Shown: positions 8,401 through 17,769 of the stretch, piece after piece
Layout: each line of letters starts with the position of its first letter
Numbering within the stretch: the stretch's first letter is position 1
From: Dactylosporangium fulvum
GTDB lineage: Bacteria; Actinomycetota; Actinomycetes; Mycobacteriales; Micromonosporaceae
Direction of reading: 5' to 3'
NCBI RefSeq assembly: GCF_025137375.1
Contig: NZ_CP073720.1
Span: 10,130,501 to 10,194,500 of the forward strand
Length of the DNA stretch: 64,000 nt
The notes under the pieces: generated by a model
What the model was told of the DNA's origin: nothing
Seen by the model: only the letters and a program-made list of their open reading frames with translations
Database searches by the model: none
Program-made: the position numbers and the translations under genes

Positions 8401-8570
8401 GGGGCACTCCTGACGTTGAGTCGGGCGCTCGAGGGCGAGCGACACGAGCCTACCGGGCGGGACAACGCCGCAGATCACCGGCCGTGACCCGGCATAGTCG
8501 ATCTTGTGACGCGGTCCGAAACATCGCCCACCACGCATCTTAGCGGCCTCCCGGAGAACCAAGATCGGCG

Positions 8571-10010
8571 TCAAAGAATGGGCGGCGGCACGTACGCAGC
8601 GGCTTCCGGGTGCCGGGCGAGAGCCTCGTCGATCTCCGCCACCACCGCGCCGACCTGGGCGGATGCGGCGCCGATGAATACCGATGGGTCCGCTACCAGG
8701 GCTTCCACCTCGGGCCGGGACAACCGCAGCCGCTCGTCGTCGGCCAGCCGCCGGAGCAGGTCATTGTCCTGGGTGCCCTTTTCGCGCATGGCGAGCGCCA
8801 CTGCCACCGCGTGCTGCTTGATCGCTTCGTGAGCATCCTCACGGCCGACGCCGTGCCCGACAGCCGCGACGAGGACCCTGGTGGTCGCGAGGAACGGCAG
8901 ATAGCGATCCAGCTCACGGGCCACAACAGCGGGGTAGGCGCCGAATTCGTCCAGAACCGTCAGGAACGTGGCGAACAGTCCGTCGACCGCGAAGAACGCG
9001 TCGGGCAGCGCCACCCGGCGCACCACCGAGCAGGACACGTCGCCCTCGTTCCACTGGTCGCCGGCCAGCTCGCCGACCATCGACAGGTAACCCCGGACCA
9101 CAACCGCCAGCCCGTTGACCCGCTCGCAGGAGCGCGTGTTCATCTTGTGCGGCATCGCGGACGAACCGACCTGGCCGGCCTTGAACCCCTCGGTCGCCAG
9201 CTCGTAGCCGGCCATGAGGCGGATCGTGGTCGCCAGGCTCGACGGCCCGGCCACGGCCTGCGCCAGCGCGGACACCACGTCGAGGTCGAGCGAGCGCGGG
9301 TAGACCTGCCCGACGCTCGTGAGCACGTGCCGGAAGCCGAGATGCTCGGCGACCTTCCGCTCGAGCTCCGCGACCTTGCCGGCGTCGCCCCCGAACAGGT
9401 CGAGCTGGTCGGCGGCCGTGCCGACCGGGCCCTTGATGCCGCGGAGCGGATAGCGCTCCAGCAGGTTTTCGATCCGTCGGTACGCGATGAGGAGTTCCTC
9501 CGCCGCACTCGCGAACCGCTTGCCGAGCGTCGTGGCCTGTGCCGGGACGTTGTGCGACCGCCCGACCATCACCAGCTCGTCGTATTGCCGGGCGCGCGCC
9601 GCGAGCCGGGCGAGTGCGGCGACCATCCGATCCCGGACCAGCTCCAGCGACTTGCGGATCTGCAGCTGCTCGACGTTCTCGGTGAGGTCGCGCGAGGTCA
9701 TCCCCTTGTGGATGTGCTCGTGGCCGGCGAGCTCGGAGAACTCCTCGATGCGCGCCTTGACGTCGTGCCTGGTGACCCGCTCGCGCTCGGCGATGCTGAC
9801 CAGGTCGACGTCGTCGACGACCCGCTCGTAGTCCTCGACGACCCCGTCGGGCACGGGCACCCCGAGATCCCGCTGCGCGGTCAGCACCGCGAGCCAGAGC
9901 CGCCGCTCGAGGCGGACCTTCTCCTCCGGCGACCAGATGGCGACCAGCTCGGGAGAGGCGTATCGGGAGGCGAGCACGTCGGGAATCCGCGGTTTGTTCA
10001 CGGGGCCCAT
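8571..10010 (-). CDS. purB: Adenylosuccinate lyase PurB
   Basis: PurB cleaves SAICAR to AICAR and adenylosuccinate to AMP. The 479-residue protein has the aspartase/fumarase superfamily layout: the opening RYASPELVAIWSPEEKVRLE, the early EHIHKGMTSRDLTEN with the catalytic His region, MVGRSHNVPAQATTLGKR, and the signature loop GSSAMPHKMNTRSCE with the catalytic Ser. The chosen ATG at 10010 gives MGPVNKPRIPDVLASRY; its ribosome site is weak. The tail VAYVPPPIL-like end (AAYVPPPIL) is typical for actinobacterial PurB. It lies 29 bp beyond the end of the permease gene and in the same direction as the pur genes, on the other side of a 170 bp gap. Confidence 0.97.
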   Translation of the reverse strand: MGPVNKPRIPDVLASRYASPELVAIWSPEEKVRLERRLWLAVLTAQRDLGVPVPDGVVEDYERVVDDVDLVSIAERERVTRHDVKARIEEFSELAGHEHIHKGMTSRDLTENVEQLQIRKSLELVRDRMVAALARLAARARQYDELVMVGRSHNVPAQATTLGKRFASAAEELLIAYRRIENLLERYPLRGIKGPVGTAADQLDLFGGDAGKVAELERKVAEHLGFRHVLTSVGQVYPRSLDLDVVSALAQAVAGPSSLATTIRLMAGYELATEGFKAGQVGSSAMPHKMNTRSCERVNGLAVVVRGYLSMVGELAGDQWNEGDVSCSVVRRVALPDAFFAVDGLFATFLTVLDEFGAYPAVVARELDRYLPFLATTRVLVAAVGHGVGREDAHEAIKQHAVAVALAMREKGTQDNDLLRRLADDERLRLSRPEVEALVADPSVFIGAASAQVGAVVAEIDEALARHPEAAAYVPPPIL

Positions 10011-10039
10011 TCTGCCTGCCGGGTCCGGCAGGAACCGTG

Positions 10040-11641
10040 TCAGGTGCGAGGTGGGTGGTCGCGCTCGGGCCGGCCGACCCGCAGCGCCACGCGGTCGAGG
10101 TACAGCAACTGGGCGGCGATGCCCAGCAGCAGAAACAGCAGGAGCATCGGCAGCGGGAGCAGCCGGCCGTACGGCAGCCGGTCGAGGTCGAACGTCTGGA
10201 GGACCTCCAGCAGCAGGAGATGGGCCGTCTTGTGGCGGCTGGTCGCGGAGATCAACGGCCACAGCAGGTCTTGCGCCTGGGCCACCCAGGTCACCAGGTA
10301 CGCCAGCCCGAGCATCGGCAGGGCCGGGAGGACAAGGCTCGACCACGGGGCCGGGCGGTTCTCCTGCCGGAGGGTCTCGCGGCGCAGCGCCTGACCCCGG
10401 AACACCAGCGCCAGGATGAACAGCGCCGGGATCGCCACCCGCGACGGCGGGATCAGACCGATGAACGAGTTCAGCCGGCCCGCGGTGGCCCCGGCGGCGT
10501 AGGCGCGCAGGGCCAGCGGGGCGATGCCGACGAACAGGAAGAGGCCGAACGGCAGCAGCAGCCACTCGCTGTGCCGGCCCAGGGGGCGCAGGCCGCTGAT
10601 GCCGAACGCCGCGAGCGCCGCCACCGTGACCCCGACGAGGGTGGACACCAGCGGGGGCAGCCAGGTGTTGCCCCAGGTGGAGTCGTCGACCGGTGACGGG
10701 TTGGTGATGTCGGACAGCCATGGCCACAGGCCGAACCCGGTGCCGACCAGCACGACGACCAGCAGGATCCCGCCGACGACCCAGGGCGTGGGGCTCTTCG
10801 CCGGGACGGGCTCCGGCGAAGAGCCGTCCACCTCGAGGCGCAGACCGGTCAGCACGATGATCACGGTTGCGGCGAGGCCGAAGAGCATCAGCGGGAGCAG
10901 CGCCGTGACGGAGACGGCCGCGCCCACGCCGAAGTTGAGTATCCGGAACGACGTGTCGAACATCAGCCGGGCCGGAGTCCCGGGGGACGAGGTGCCGAAG
11001 CCTTCGATGTGGGAGTACGTGAACTCCTGCAGCCCGGCGGCGAGGACCGCGAGGACCGCGAGCAGCGCCGCGACGCCCACGGCGGGCCACGGGCTGCGGG
11101 TGGGGTCGCGGCGCCGGAAGGCCGCGAGGTAGACGACGACCCCGGCGGCCGAGACGAGGCCGAAGGTGCCCAGCCAGTAGATCAGCCGGACCTCGGGCCG
11201 GCCGTCGTCGGTCAGGTCACGCGCGCGGTGCGCGAGCGCGACGGCCATCGGGGCGAAAGCGGCGAGCGGGATGATCAGCAGCGCCCGGGTCACCCACCGG
11301 CCGGCGCGCCCGGCGCGGGCGGCGGCCCAGGCCAGGGCCGGCGCGAGAAACAGCACCAGGACGAGCGGCACGGCGGCGAGGCTCAGCCCGAAGAGGAGAC
11401 TGCTGCCCAGGCCCACGTCGAACGCTTTCGTGTAGTTGTCGAAGCCGACGCTCTCGTCGCCGGGGTTGAACCGCAGGCCGGTGAACCGGTTGAAGCTGGA
11501 CCGGAACGTCCAGAGGGTCGGCTCCACATAACTCGTGAGCAGCAGCACGAACGCCGGCAGGACAAGCACGAGGCCGACGACCGTCTGCCAGGCGGGTCGC
11601 GGTGTGGCCGGACGGAGCATGGTGGGCTGGATGCCGGTCAT
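10040..11641 (-). CDS. Fused MalF/MalG-like sugar ABC permease-type membrane protein
   Basis: The 533-residue protein is strongly hydrophobic with roughly twelve membrane segments. The first half resembles MalF/UgpA permeases: LVLPAFVLLLTSYVEPTLWTFRSSF, then a second cluster near GRWVTRALLIIPLAAFAPMAVALAHR where the EAA loop would fall. The second half, after a central loop with PVDDSTWGNTWLPPL, resembles a MalG-like half (GLRPLGRHSEWLLLPFGLFLFVG and a late SRVAIPALFILALVFRGQ). Two half-permeases in one chain is unusual. No binding protein or ATPase is adjacent. The EAA loops are not clearly conserved, so transport is inferred. The start at 11641 has GGAG upstream. Confidence 0.65.
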   Translation of the reverse strand: MTGIQPTMLRPATPRPAWQTVVGLVLVLPAFVLLLTSYVEPTLWTFRSSFNRFTGLRFNPGDESVGFDNYTKAFDVGLGSSLLFGLSLAAVPLVLVLFLAPALAWAAARAGRAGRWVTRALLIIPLAAFAPMAVALAHRARDLTDDGRPEVRLIYWLGTFGLVSAAGVVVYLAAFRRRDPTRSPWPAVGVAALLAVLAVLAAGLQEFTYSHIEGFGTSSPGTPARLMFDTSFRILNFGVGAAVSVTALLPLMLFGLAATVIIVLTGLRLEVDGSSPEPVPAKSPTPWVVGGILLVVVLVGTGFGLWPWLSDITNPSPVDDSTWGNTWLPPLVSTLVGVTVAALAAFGISGLRPLGRHSEWLLLPFGLFLFVGIAPLALRAYAAGATAGRLNSFIGLIPPSRVAIPALFILALVFRGQALRRETLRQENRPAPWSSLVLPALPMLGLAYLVTWVAQAQDLLWPLISATSRHKTAHLLLLEVLQTFDLDRLPYGRLLPLPMLLLFLLLGIAAQLLYLDRVALRVGRPERDHPPRT

Positions 11642-11724
11642 GTCTCCACGATATTGGCGACGACCGTTCCCCGCTGATTGAAGACGCCCGCCCTCCGCCG
11701 CGGCGAGCGCCGACGCGGCGAAGG

Positions 11725-12999
11725 TCAGCGGGAGAGGATGGCGGTCATGCCCTGCCCGCCGGCCGCGCAGATCGAGATCAGACCGCGGCCCTGGCCTCGC
11801 TCGGCGAGGAGTTTCGCCAGGGTGGCCACGAGCCGGCCGCCGGTGGCCGCAAACGGGTGACCGGTCGCCAGCGACGAGCCGTTGACGTTGAGGCGCGACC
11901 GGTCGATCGGGCCCAGTGGCTCGTCGAGGCCCAGGCGGTCCTTGCAGAACGCCGGGTCCTCCCACGCCTTCAGGGTGGCCAGGACCTGGGACGCGAACGC
12001 CTCGTGGATCTCGTAGAACTCGAAGTCCTGGAGCCTGAGCCCGGCCCGGGCGAGCATCCGCGGCACCGCGTAGGCCGGGGCCATGAGCAGCCCGTCGTCG
12101 CCGTGCACGAAGTCGACGGCGGCGGCCTCGGCGGTGTCGAAGTAGGCCAGCACCGGCAGGTTCCGGGCGGCCGCCCAGGCCTCGGACGCCAGCAGTACCA
12201 CCGCCGCACCATCGGTCAGGGCGGACGAGTTGCCGGCCGTCATGGTCGCCGACGGGCCCTTGCCGAAGACCGGCTTCAGCTTGCCCAGCCGCTCCAGCGT
12301 GGTGTCCGGACGCAGGGTCTGGTCGCGGGTGAGGCCGAGGTACGGCGTGACGAGGTCGTCGAAGAACCCGCGCTCGTAGGCGGCCGCGAGGTTGTGGTGC
12401 GAGGCCAGCGCGAGCTCGTCCTGCTCGGCACGGGGCACGCCGAAGTCGACGGCGGTCAACGCGGCGGAGTCGCCCATCGACAGCCCGGTCCGCGGCTCAG
12501 CGTTGCGCGGGATGTCCGGCTTGAGCTGGGTCGGGCGGAGTTTGCTCACCGCGCGCAACCGGGCGCCCAGCGAGCGGGCCCGGTTGAGCTCCATGAAGAT
12601 CCGCCGCATGTCCTCGTTGACTCCGAGGGGCGCGTCGGAGGTCGTGTCGACCCCGCCCGCGATGCCGGCCTCGATCTGCCCGAGCGCGATCTTGTTCGCC
12701 ACGAGGACGGCCGCCTCGAGACCGGTCCCGCAGGCCTGCTGGACGTCGTACGCCGGAGTTCGCGGGTCGAGGCGCGATCCGAGCACGGATTCCCGCGTCA
12801 GGTTGAAGTCGCGGCTGTGCTTGAGCACCGCACCGGCGGCGACCTCGCCGAGCCGCTCCCCGGCCAGGCCGAACCGCGCCACGAGTCCGTCTATAGCGGC
12901 GGTCAGCATGTCCTGGTTTGATGCAGTGGCATAGGCGCTGCCCGAGCGCGCAAAAGGAATGCGATTACCGCCGACGATCGCGACTCGAACCGGGGCCAT
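11725..12999 (-). CDS. Thiolase, acetyl-CoA C-acetyltransferase (FadI/FadA2-like)
   Basis: The 424-residue enzyme is a thiolase: VAIVGGNRIPFARSGSAYA at the start, the nucleophile in VQQACGTGLEAAVLVANK, and the active-site ends SSLATGHPFAATGGR (His) and SICAAGGQGMTAILSR (second Cys). Degradative thiolases release acetyl-CoA from 3-ketoacyl-CoA. The start at 12999 has AAGGAG seven bases away, better than an upstream extension. It is transcribed divergently from the FabG4-like and MaoC genes; the same set (fadA2, fabG4, htdX) occurs together in Mycobacterium, which supports a shared lipid pathway. The palindrome at 13039-13060 sits between the two starts and likely controls both. Confidence 0.9.
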   Translation of the reverse strand: MAPVRVAIVGGNRIPFARSGSAYATASNQDMLTAAIDGLVARFGLAGERLGEVAAGAVLKHSRDFNLTRESVLGSRLDPRTPAYDVQQACGTGLEAAVLVANKIALGQIEAGIAGGVDTTSDAPLGVNEDMRRIFMELNRARSLGARLRAVSKLRPTQLKPDIPRNAEPRTGLSMGDSAALTAVDFGVPRAEQDELALASHHNLAAAYERGFFDDLVTPYLGLTRDQTLRPDTTLERLGKLKPVFGKGPSATMTAGNSSALTDGAAVVLLASEAWAAARNLPVLAYFDTAEAAAVDFVHGDDGLLMAPAYAVPRMLARAGLRLQDFEFYEIHEAFASQVLATLKAWEDPAFCKDRLGLDEPLGPIDRSRLNVNGSSLATGHPFAATGGRLVATLAKLLAERGQGRGLISICAAGGQGMTAILSR

Positions 13000-13038
13000 C
13001 GATGTCTCCTTCCCGACGCGCCAGGGCATCCTGAACGT

Positions 13039-13060
13039 TACCCTACTCACGAGTAGGGTA
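13039..13060. promoter_or_regulatory. Perfect palindromic operator between thiolase and FabG4-like genes
   Basis: The arms TACCCTACTC and GAGTAGGGTA are perfect complements with AC between them, 22 bp in all. It lies 40 bp from the thiolase start on one side and 32 bp from the FabG start on the other, where a shared operator would be expected. TetR-type regulators of fatty acid genes bind sites of this size and symmetry; the regulator gene is not in the window. Confidence 0.75.
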
Positions 13061-13091
13061 TCGCGTTTGTTGTGACTGGGGAGGCACTGCA

Positions 13092-14408
13092 ATGTCCGAT
13101 CGCTACGCCAACTTCGCCCACTCGGGCGCCGGGCGGTTGCTCGTCAAACGCCTCGGCCTGCCCGATCCGCCAAGGCTGCGCCGCCACAGTGCGGGTGACC
13201 CGGTGCTGGCCGGACCCGCGCTCATCGGCGGCTCCGGGCGGCTCGTCGAACCGATTCACAAGGTCATCGAAGGACTGCCGAAGGCGGAGGGCGGCGACCG
13301 CAACGCCGCCCTGATCTTCGACGCCACCGCCGTCGTCGACACCGCCGGGCTCCGCGCGCTCTACGACTTCTTCCATCCGGTCATCCGCTCGCTCACCCCG
13401 TCCGGACGGGTCGTCGTCCTCGGCAGCCCGCCCGAGCTGTGCGCGAACGCCCGCGAGGCGACCGCGCAGCGCGCACTGGAGGGCTTCGTCCGCTCGGTCG
13501 GCAAGGAAGTCGGCCGCGGCTCCACCGCGCAATTGCTGTACGTCGCGCCCGGCGCCGAGGACGCGATCGAGTCGACCCTGCGGTTCCTGCTCTCGGGCCG
13601 GTCGGCGTACGTCTCGGGGCAGGTCGTCCACATCGGCCCGGCGAGCGTCGACGTGCCCGAGGACTGGGAGCAGCCGCTCGTCGGCAAGACGGCGATCGTG
13701 ACCGGTGCCGCCCGGGGCATCGGCGCGGCGATCGCCGAGGTGCTCACCCGCGACGGCGCGCACGTCGTCTGCCTCGACGTGCCGGCCGCCGGCGAGGACC
13801 TGAGCCGGGTCGCCAACGAGCTCAAGGGCACGGCGCTGCAACTCGACCTGACCGTGGAGGACGCGCCGCGCCGGCTCGCCGACTTCATCGCGACGCGGCA
13901 CGTGCACGCCGACGTGTTCGTCCACAACGCCGGAATCACCCGCGACAAGACGCTCGGCCGCATGGACGAGCAGCAGTGGCAATCGGTGCTCGACGTCAAC
14001 CTGTCCAGCCAGGAGCGGATCAACGACGTCCTGCTGGCCGAGAACCTGCTCGGCGGCAACGGCCGCATCGTCTCGGTCTCCTCGGTGTCCGGCATCGCCG
14101 GCAACCGCGGCCAGACCAACTACGCGACGTCGAAGGCCGGCGTGATCGGCCTGGTCAAGGCCAACGCGGCCGCGGTCGCCGCGCGCGGGCTCACCCTCAA
14201 CGGGGTCGCGCCGGGTTTCATCGAGACGAAGATGACCGCCGCCATGCCGATGTTCGTCCGCGAGGCGGGCCGCCGGATGAACAGCATGTCGCAGGGCGGC
14301 CTGCCGGTGGACGTGGCCGAGACCATCGCGTGGCTGGCCAATCCCGCATCGGGCGGGGTCAGCGGCAACGTCATCCGGGTCTGCGGCCAGAGCCTCCTGG
14401 GGGCCTGA
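13092..14408 (+). CDS. fabG: High-molecular-weight 3-oxoacyl reductase (FabG4-like)
   Basis: The 438-residue protein is longer than an ordinary FabG (about 250). The C-terminal half from residue ~195 is a complete short-chain reductase: TGAARGIGAAIAEVL binds the nucleotide, VHNAGITRDKTLGRMD carries the Asn, and SVSSVSGIAGNRGQTNY-ATSKAG supplies Ser and YxxxK. The N-terminal ~190 residues look like a degenerate Rossmann-like domain, as in mycobacterial FabG4, which prefers NADH and CoA-linked long-chain substrates. The ATG at 13092 follows GGGGAGGC. The stop overlaps the start of the MaoC gene by TGATG, so reductase and dehydratase are made together. Confidence 0.9.
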   Translation: MSDRYANFAHSGAGRLLVKRLGLPDPPRLRRHSAGDPVLAGPALIGGSGRLVEPIHKVIEGLPKAEGGDRNAALIFDATAVVDTAGLRALYDFFHPVIRSLTPSGRVVVLGSPPELCANAREATAQRALEGFVRSVGKEVGRGSTAQLLYVAPGAEDAIESTLRFLLSGRSAYVSGQVVHIGPASVDVPEDWEQPLVGKTAIVTGAARGIGAAIAEVLTRDGAHVVCLDVPAAGEDLSRVANELKGTALQLDLTVEDAPRRLADFIATRHVHADVFVHNAGITRDKTLGRMDEQQWQSVLDVNLSSQERINDVLLAENLLGGNGRIVSVSSVSGIAGNRGQTNYATSKAGVIGLVKANAAAVAARGLTLNGVAPGFIETKMTAAMPMFVREAGRRMNSMSQGGLPVDVAETIAWLANPASGGVSGNVIRVCGQSLLGA

Positions 14409-15304
14409 TGGGGACGGAAACCGTGGAGCTGGACCGCCCGCCGCGGCTGGGCCCGCTCTACCGGGCGGCGGCGCTGCGCCGCGGCACGTCCGCCGATCCG
14501 CGGCTGCCCGGACGTGCGCTGGTGCTGCGGGGCGTGCGGGTCGACCGCGAGCGCCTGGCCGAATACGACCGGGTGTGCGGGTTCCGCTTGCGTGACGAGC
14601 TGCCCGCCACCTACCCGCACGTCCTGGCGTTCCCCCTCGCCCTGACCCTGATGACCGGCGCCGACTTCCCGTTCCCGCTGCTCGGCCTCGTGCACGTCGA
14701 GAACCGCATCCAGGTCCTCCGGCCGCTGCTGTCCTCGGATGCGTTTGACGTGGCAGTACGGGCTGAGGCGCTGCGCCCGCACGACCGCGGCACCCAACTG
14801 GACGTCGTCGCGACCGCCACGATCGCCGACGAGCCGGTCTGGAGCTCCCGCTCGACGTACCTGCGCCGGACCGGCACCGGTCCGGACCGCTCGAAGCCGG
14901 ACGGACCGAAGGAACGGGCCCAGCCGCCCCGTCCCAGCGCGACGTGGCGGGTCCCACGGCGGACCGGCCCCGACTACGCCGCGGTGTCCGGCGACCGCAA
15001 TCCCATCCACACGTCGCGGCTGCTGGCCAAGGCGTTCGGCTTCCCGCGCACGATCGCCCACGGCATGTGGACCAAGGCGCGCTGCCTGGCGGCACTGGAG
15101 GGCCGCCTGCCGGACACGTACGAGGTGCACGTCGCCTTCAAATTGCCGATCCTCCTACCCGCAACGGTCGGTTTCAGCACCGCGACCGATGGTGCAGGGT
15201 GGACGATCGGGGTGCACGACACACGGACCGGCAAACCGCACCTGACCGGCTCGGTCGACACCGTCGAGGGGGGTCACGGCATCGGGCCGCCGCCGGACCG
15301 GTGA
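14408..15304 (+). CDS. MaoC-type hydratase/dehydratase (HtdX-like)
   Basis: The 298-residue protein has two hot-dog halves. The second half carries the hydratase-2 signature: DYAAVSGDRNPIHTSRLLAK with Asp, Asn-Pro and His in the catalytic order, followed by FGFPRTIAHGMW. The first half, with LAFPLALTLMTGADFPFP, is a non-catalytic partner fold as in fused double hot-dog dehydratases. It would interconvert 3-hydroxyacyl and trans-2-enoyl thioesters, the step beside FabG4-like reduction. Its ATG shares bases with the fabG stop. The direction and pairing match the mycobacterial fabG4-htdX pair, divergent from the thiolase gene. Confidence 0.88.
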   Translation: MGTETVELDRPPRLGPLYRAAALRRGTSADPRLPGRALVLRGVRVDRERLAEYDRVCGFRLRDELPATYPHVLAFPLALTLMTGADFPFPLLGLVHVENRIQVLRPLLSSDAFDVAVRAEALRPHDRGTQLDVVATATIADEPVWSSRSTYLRRTGTGPDRSKPDGPKERAQPPRPSATWRVPRRTGPDYAAVSGDRNPIHTSRLLAKAFGFPRTIAHGMWTKARCLAALEGRLPDTYEVHVAFKLPILLPATVGFSTATDGAGWTIGVHDTRTGKPHLTGSVDTVEGGHGIGPPPDR

Positions 15305-15347
15305 CCGTGCGTGCACTCCTTCACTGTGTCCGGGGGGCCCGAAGACC

Positions 15348-17711
15348 GTGCAGACGCCCATCGAGGCCACCCTCGCGGAGGGCAACAACGCCGCGCCGGC
15401 CGACACGCAGGCCACCGCCGGCCGGCGGCGCCTCCTGACGGCCGGCCGGCTGCCGCCGGCGGTGTTGCTCGTCGCGACGGTCGCGGTCCTCTGGTGCTAC
15501 GAGGTCCCGCCCGCCACGACCGCGGTCTTCGCGCTCTACCTGGTGCTGGGCATCACCCTGCCCGGCACCCTGTGGTGGCGGTGCTTCCAGCGGGGGCGCG
15601 GCTGGTTCGTCGCCGACGTCGCCGCCGGCCTGGCGCTCGGCTACGTCGGCGAGGTCTTCTGCTACGTCGCGGCCCGCCTGCTCGGGCAGCCGCTGCTCGT
15701 GCTCGTCTGGCCGCTCGCCACGGTGGCGCTGTTCGCGGCCGTGCCCGGCCTTCGCCGCTACTGGCGCAGCGATCCGGGCGCCGATCGGCCGCCGCCGCTG
15801 TGGCGCTGGTGCATGACCGGGCTGGCGGCGGTCCCGCTGCTGTGGAGCGTCAAGTTCTACCGGATCTACGGGCTGCGCTTCCCGTACAACTCGGCGCCCG
15901 ACACCGACTCGACGTTTCACCTCGCGCTGCTCGGCGAGGCGAAGCACCACATGCCGATGGTCGTGCCGTGGGTCACCGACGAGCCGCTGTACTACCACTG
16001 GTTCGTCTACCCGGAGATGGCGGCGACGAGCTGGGTCACCGGCATCGAGCCCAACGTGCTGCTGCTGCGGCTGTCGATGCTGCCGATGCTGATGGCGTTC
16101 ACGGTGCTCGTGGGGCTGCTCGCGCGCAAGCTCACCGGGCGCTGGTGGACCTCGGTGGCGGCGTCGGGGGTGACGCTGTTCGTGCTGTCGCCCCACCCGT
16201 ATCAGTGGCGGGTCGGCGAGTTCTACCGCAATCTCGCGTTCAGCGGCCTCGACGACGGCTCCTCGCTGCGGCTCACGGTCTGGACCGGGCCGACGCAGAC
16301 GTTCGGCGCGCTGCTGTTCGTGCCGCTCACCCTCGTGCTGGTCGACCTGCTGCGCGACCACCGCGACGGGCGCCGCTGGGCGCTCTTCACGCTGCTGCTC
16401 GCCGGGGTCATGGGCGGCAAGGCGACCTACGTTCCGCTGCTGCTCTGCGGCCTGCTCCTCGTCGTCGCCGTGGAGCTGCTCCTCCACCGCCGGCTCCACC
16501 GCGGCGCGCTGATCGCGCTCGGCCCGGCCGTCGCCGCGCTCGCCTTCTCCCAGCTCGTCCTCTTCGGCGCGACGAGCCAGGGCACCGCGCTCAAGCCGCT
16601 CACCGACGTGGTCACCGGCGGCCTGGGCATCAGCACCGGCTACTCCACCGGTGAGGTCACCGGCCGCCTGCTCGTGCTCGCCGCGCTCACGGTCTTCGCG
16701 TGGGTGTGCATCTGGGCAGGGCTGGCCGGCCTGTTCCGCCGGCGCCTGCTCACCCCGGAGCTCATCGTCCTCATCGGCATCGGGATCAGCGGCGCCGCGG
16801 CCACGATGCTGACCGGTCAGTCCGGCGACAGTCAGCGGTTCTTCCTCGAGGCGGCCCGCCCGTACCTGTCGGTCGCCGCGGTCGCCGGACTGGTCGCGCT
16901 GCTGCCGGCCGGACGGATGACGGTGCGCCGGGCGCTGCCCCTGCTCGGCGTGGCGCTGCTCGGCATCGTGGTCGTCCAGGTGATCCAGAGCTCCGGGCGC
17001 AGCTCCGTGCCGAACGTCCGCAACACCGGGTCGTACGGCAACCTCACCCGCGCGATCGTCCTGCCTCACGTCGCTCTGCTCGTGTTCGCCGTGGTGTTCC
17101 TGGTCGCGCTGCTGGTGGCCCGCCGGTGGCTGCCGATCACGCGGGGCACGGCCGCGGCGCTCGTGGTGGCGCTGCTGGCCGGCTACGGGCTCAACACGAC
17201 CATGCAGAACGTCTACCTCGTGCTGCAGGAGTCGCGGCAAGGCGGCTGGCGCAACGTCATCCACGGCTCGCCGCTGGTCTCCGAGGGCACGCTCGAGGCC
17301 GGGCGCTGGCTACGCGACCACTCCTCACCCGACGACCTCGTGGCGACCAACGCGCATTGCGTCACCCTCGAGGGACGGTGCAGCAATCTACACTTCTCGA
17401 TGACTGCGTACAGTGAGCGCCGCATGCTCGTCGAGGGTTGGGGCTTCTCGACCACCGCACACGAGGAGGCCGCCCGGCTCGACACCTGGGTCGGCGGCGT
17501 CCCTTACTGGAAGCCGCAGATTCTGGCCGACAACGACGCCGTGTTCGAGGATCCATCGCCCGAAACGGTGGACGTGCTCCGCGACCGATACCGGATACGT
17601 TGGCTTCTCGTTGACGAGACGCAGAGCAACGTCTCGCCGATCCTTTCGACCTTCGCTACCGAACGTTATCGGTCAGGGGTCTGCGTCGTGTACGAGCTGC
17701 CCCGTTCCTGA
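15348..17711 (+). CDS. Large multi-pass membrane protein, probable GT-C-type glycosyltransferase
   Basis: The 787-residue protein has about 12-14 membrane helices from residue 33 to about 620, then a soluble region of some 170 residues. The extracytoplasmic loop after the first helices contains APDTDSTFHLALLGEAKHH and PLYYHWFVYPEMAATS, a pattern of an acidic pair near a loop histidine seen in GT-C glycosyltransferases that use polyprenyl-phosphate sugars. The C-terminal soluble part includes ARWLRDHSSPDDLVATNAHC-like text (GRWLRDHSSPDDLVATNAH), as in other large GT-C proteins with an outside tail. GTG 15348 follows a G-rich ribosome site. It heads a unit with the sugar aminotransferase and GtrA, fitting surface glycan assembly. 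Donor and acceptor unknown. Confidence 0.65.
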   Translation: MQTPIEATLAEGNNAAPADTQATAGRRRLLTAGRLPPAVLLVATVAVLWCYEVPPATTAVFALYLVLGITLPGTLWWRCFQRGRGWFVADVAAGLALGYVGEVFCYVAARLLGQPLLVLVWPLATVALFAAVPGLRRYWRSDPGADRPPPLWRWCMTGLAAVPLLWSVKFYRIYGLRFPYNSAPDTDSTFHLALLGEAKHHMPMVVPWVTDEPLYYHWFVYPEMAATSWVTGIEPNVLLLRLSMLPMLMAFTVLVGLLARKLTGRWWTSVAASGVTLFVLSPHPYQWRVGEFYRNLAFSGLDDGSSLRLTVWTGPTQTFGALLFVPLTLVLVDLLRDHRDGRRWALFTLLLAGVMGGKATYVPLLLCGLLLVVAVELLLHRRLHRGALIALGPAVAALAFSQLVLFGATSQGTALKPLTDVVTGGLGISTGYSTGEVTGRLLVLAALTVFAWVCIWAGLAGLFRRRLLTPELIVLIGIGISGAAATMLTGQSGDSQRFFLEAARPYLSVAAVAGLVALLPAGRMTVRRALPLLGVALLGIVVVQVIQSSGRSSVPNVRNTGSYGNLTRAIVLPHVALLVFAVVFLVALLVARRWLPITRGTAAALVVALLAGYGLNTTMQNVYLVLQESRQGGWRNVIHGSPLVSEGTLEAGRWLRDHSSPDDLVATNAHCVTLEGRCSNLHFSMTAYSERRMLVEGWGFSTTAHEEAARLDTWVGGVPYWKPQILADNDAVFEDPSPETVDVLRDRYRIRWLLVDETQSNVSPILSTFATERYRSGVCVVYELPRS

Positions 17712-17769
17712 ACTGGCCGCCCGGGCGTACCAAACCCGCACAACCGCAGCATCCGTTAGGTAGGCTCCA

